A DNA stretch of 64,000 nt from contig NZ_JASF01000005.1 in NCBI RefSeq assembly GCF_000622405.1, positions 930,001-994,000 of the forward strand. The letters are read 5' to 3'. The position numbers and the translations under genes are program-made. Positions within the stretch are counted from its first letter, which is position 1; every line of letters starts with the position of its first letter. This document shows positions 62,168 to 64,000 of the stretch, piece after piece. Origin of the DNA: Sulfitobacter donghicola DSW-25 = KCTC 12864 = JCM 14565 (GTDB lineage: Bacteria; Pseudomonadota; Alphaproteobacteria; Rhodobacterales; Rhodobacteraceae). The notes under the pieces are model-generated. The model was not told the DNA's origin, did no database searches, and saw nothing but the letters and a program-made list of their open reading frames with translations.

Positions 62168-63178
62168 TTATTGTAACGTCAAACTGCCATCGGTCGGCAG
62201 ATAGCTTGGGTCAAAATACAGCGCTGGGTCTGGCTCGTTGACGAACTCATAAACCGATTTGGTTTGTTCGATCGCGCTGGCCATACGGTCAGCGTCGATG
62301 CCGCCCATGCCCTTTTCGATTACGTATTCCGTCAAGACGTTTGCATCGATGGCCATTTGAAGACGCTCGGTTTCAAGCGCGGCGTCAGCTGCTGGGTTAC
62401 GGCCCATCAACGCCTTGATCGCCGCGTCAGGTGCCGCAATCGCATCTTTCCACCCCATCGCAACCGCCCCAAGAAACGATGTAACTGCCTGTGGGTTCGC
62501 CTCTGCAAAATCGGTATTCACGATGATCGCGTTGCCATAAAGATCGACGCCATAATCGGCCATCAACAGCACTGAAATATCATCTTCCTCAATGCCCAAA
62601 CGTTTGAGGTTTAGGGTCGAAGAGAAAGAGAAACCTGTGATTGCGGCGACGTTGCCTTCGGCCAACATGGGCTCTCGCGTCGGAAAGCCAACAGGCTCGA
62701 CTGTGATCTTCTCGACATCAATACCGGTTTCAGCGGCAAAGATCGGGAACTGCGCCCAAGCACCGTCAGGGGGAGGCGCGCCCAGTACTTTACCTTCGAG
62801 GTCTGATGGTTCGCTCACACCCAAAGACGGGCGACCAACGACAGCAAAAGGCGGTTTATCATAAACCATCATGACAGCGGTGACAGGTGCGTCAGGGTTT
62901 TGATCAAGGAAACGCATCAAGGAATTGATATCGGCAAAGCCAATCGGAAACGCGCCAGTTGCCACCTTTGGAATAGCGTCCAATGAACCGGCACCTTCGC
63001 TAATTGTCACTGTCAGGTCGGCATCAGCGAAGTAGCCCGCATCCAATGCATGAAAATAAGGCGCTGAAGGTCCTTCAAATTTCCAATCAAGCGCAAACGG
63101 CATTTTTGTCTCAGCCGCTGCGGGGCTGGCGAGTGCGACGGCAAAAGCCGCAATCATTGCTTTATCAAATCTCATCAT
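62168..63178 (-). CDS. NMT1/THI5-type ABC substrate-binding protein
   Basis: A 336-residue periplasmic protein with a signal peptide (MIAAFAVALASPAAAE). It shows the family pattern ALDWKFEGPSAPYFHALDAGYFADADL, GAGSLDAI and GIDVEKITVEPVGFPTREP. Relatives bind thiamin precursors, riboflavin, taurine or nitrate. There is no thiamin riboswitch in the upstream sequence, so a pyrimidine substrate is not supported. It is the first gene of the operon, with AAGGA upstream of the start. Confidence 0.88.
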   Translation of the reverse strand: MMRFDKAMIAAFAVALASPAAAETKMPFALDWKFEGPSAPYFHALDAGYFADADLTVTISEGAGSLDAIPKVATGAFPIGFADINSLMRFLDQNPDAPVTAVMMVYDKPPFAVVGRPSLGVSEPSDLEGKVLGAPPPDGAWAQFPIFAAETGIDVEKITVEPVGFPTREPMLAEGNVAAITGFSFSSTLNLKRLGIEEDDISVLLMADYGVDLYGNAIIVNTDFAEANPQAVTSFLGAVAMGWKDAIAAPDAAIKALMGRNPAADAALETERLQMAIDANVLTEYVIEKGMGGIDADRMASAIEQTKSVYEFVNEPDPALYFDPSYLPTDGSLTLQ

Positions 63179-63497
63179 TTGTCCTTATAATTCGATATAT
63201 TGGCTTCATGAACAACCTGTACAAAGGCGTTGGCCAGTTCCAAATAAGGCTACCCTCAAAAGAGAAAGACGAGCAAGAAAACACTCTCGCTGAGTATTTT
63301 TTGTGCATAAGTCTAATTTTTAGACGATTCCCAAAACCTCCTCCTAAACGTTGGCAAAGCTCAGCTCAGCCTACCCTTCTGGGCGAAAAAGCTGGCACAT
63401 CCTTTTTGCTGCCCTTTACTGCAAGCGTGAAAACATGGGGCCAGCTATTGGATGCCAAGACGGGGCCGCTAACCTCACAAGGCAACCAATCCTATGG
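63179..63497 (-). other. Upstream region of the ABC operon, no gene recognised
   Basis: This 319-bp gap probably contains the operon promoter. A small perfect inverted repeat GTCTAATTTTTAGAC lies near 63309-63323. I looked for a THI box and found none. No small gene is convincing. Confidence 0.4.
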
Positions 63498-64000
63498 TTA
63501 GTGCGGCTTTGCTCTCCAGGCCTCAAAGGTTGGACGTAACTGCGCCCCATCAAGAAGGATACTTGGTTTATGAGAAGCCCCTTTGGGGCGGATCAGTTTG
63601 TGCTCGGGGATCGCCCATTTTAGCCAGTTCTGCGGATGATTTGGATCCAGTTTGCCTTGGGCTGTAAGCGGCCCGAAATGATAATTGGTTTGGAACGAAC
63701 GACTGCGGAACCCGATCCCGTTTGCGCGCTGCGATATGATCTCGAACGCTTCAAACATCATGCGGTCGTGCTTACCGAAATCTGCCTCAGGCTTTCTGTC
63801 GATCCAATAATCCTGATAACCACTGGCACAAAAGCTGTGCAGGATTTCCAATGCCGATGCCCAATCACAAAGCGGATGCCGCGCGATGGCCAGCATGAAG
63901 GGCGCGGAATAGATGTCTTGTCCATGTGACACCTCATGTAAATCGTCGGCTGAAAAACCCGCGAACGCCGCTTCGATCTTTTCGATCGGATCACTGTCCC
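63498..64000 (-). CDS. Hypothetical protein, C-terminal part (gene runs off the right edge)
   Basis: The frame is open from the window edge to the stop at 63498. The GTG at 63932 is probably internal, since the residues before it (DSDPIEKIEAAFAGFSADDLHE) read as coherent protein. Visible stretches are LCDWASALEILHSFCASGYQDYW, which recalls DUF4274-type proteins, and KWAIPEHKLIRPKGASHKPS. It is soluble, with no signal peptide visible. Function unknown. Confidence 0.6.
   Translation of the reverse strand, partial: DSDPIEKIEAAFAGFSADDLHEVSHGQDIYSAPFMLAIARHPLCDWASALEILHSFCASGYQDYWIDRKPEADFGKHDRMMFEAFEIISQRANGIGFRSRSFQTNYHFGPLTAQGKLDPNHPQNWLKWAIPEHKLIRPKGASHKPSILLDGAQLRPTFEAWRAKPH

Noticed and set aside
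63179..63497. Thiamin (TPP) riboswitch before the NMT1/THI5-type operon
   Set aside because: The CTGAGA and ACCTGATC-type THI-box elements were sought on the minus strand and are not present.

Overview
The window looks like a chromosomal segment of a marine Rhodobacteraceae (Roseobacter-type) alphaproteobacterium. The evidence is the gene content: short-form HisG with HisZ beside HisS, a class II (B12-dependent) ribonucleotide reductase with a Cys-rich tail, DUF1489, DUF938, dnaE, and a purine transporter next to xanthine dehydrogenase. No taxonomic search was possible.

Layout. (1) 1-5.6 kb, minus strand: the core of a Tn7-like transposon, read right to left as tnsA, a shortened tnsB paralogue, tnsB, tnsC and the first 27 codons of tniQ. 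The palindrome-containing string TGATCATG marks three successive gene junctions. Upstream of tnsA lies a gene-poor stretch with four related repeats (5144-5307) that look like TnsB-binding sites of the right end, so most of the element should lie left of the window. (2) 5.6-7.4 kb: an isolated type I specificity-subunit-like protein behind two adjacent perfect inverted repeats. (3) 7.7-10.6 kb: a metal-response cluster with a divergent PbrR/CadR-type MerR regulator and promoter, two isoprenylcysteine-methyltransferase-family membrane proteins around a CDF-like cation transporter, and a DedA-type protein. (4) 11-25 kb: a probable defence island. It holds two small orphan genes, a two-gene unit (pseudokinase/SF1 helicase plus PLD nuclease), a 1319-residue P-loop NTPase ending in a PD-(D/E)XK nuclease, an OLD-like ATPase/TOPRIM protein, and a Lon-like AAA+ protein without the protease domain. 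(5) 25.4-64 kb: ordinary chromosome. This part has nrdJ; DUF1489; hisS-hisZ-hisG; slyX; a lipoprotein; dnaE; xdhABC followed by a BMP-type nucleoside ABC transporter; GST; a chain of four ATGA-overlapping genes (aldo/keto reductase, FAD oxidase, DUF938, GH25 lipoprotein); a dimethylglycine-dehydrogenase-like enzyme; a GlcD-like oxidase with gamma-glutamyltransferase; a 2-hydroxyacid dehydrogenase; an SH3 protein; a quinone reductase; an MscS channel; tRNA-Gln; and an NMT1/THI5-type ABC transporter.

How the genes work together. The transposon genes form one translationally coupled operon. The metal cluster is a classic MerR-type divergent switch with a 19-bp promoter spacer. The purine block pairs uptake (ABC transporter) with oxidation (XdhAB and its maturation factor XdhC). 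HisS, HisZ and HisG overlap end to end as one operon. The parts most likely to be new are the catalytically incomplete TnsB paralogue within the transposition operon and the pseudokinase-helicase/PLD pair.
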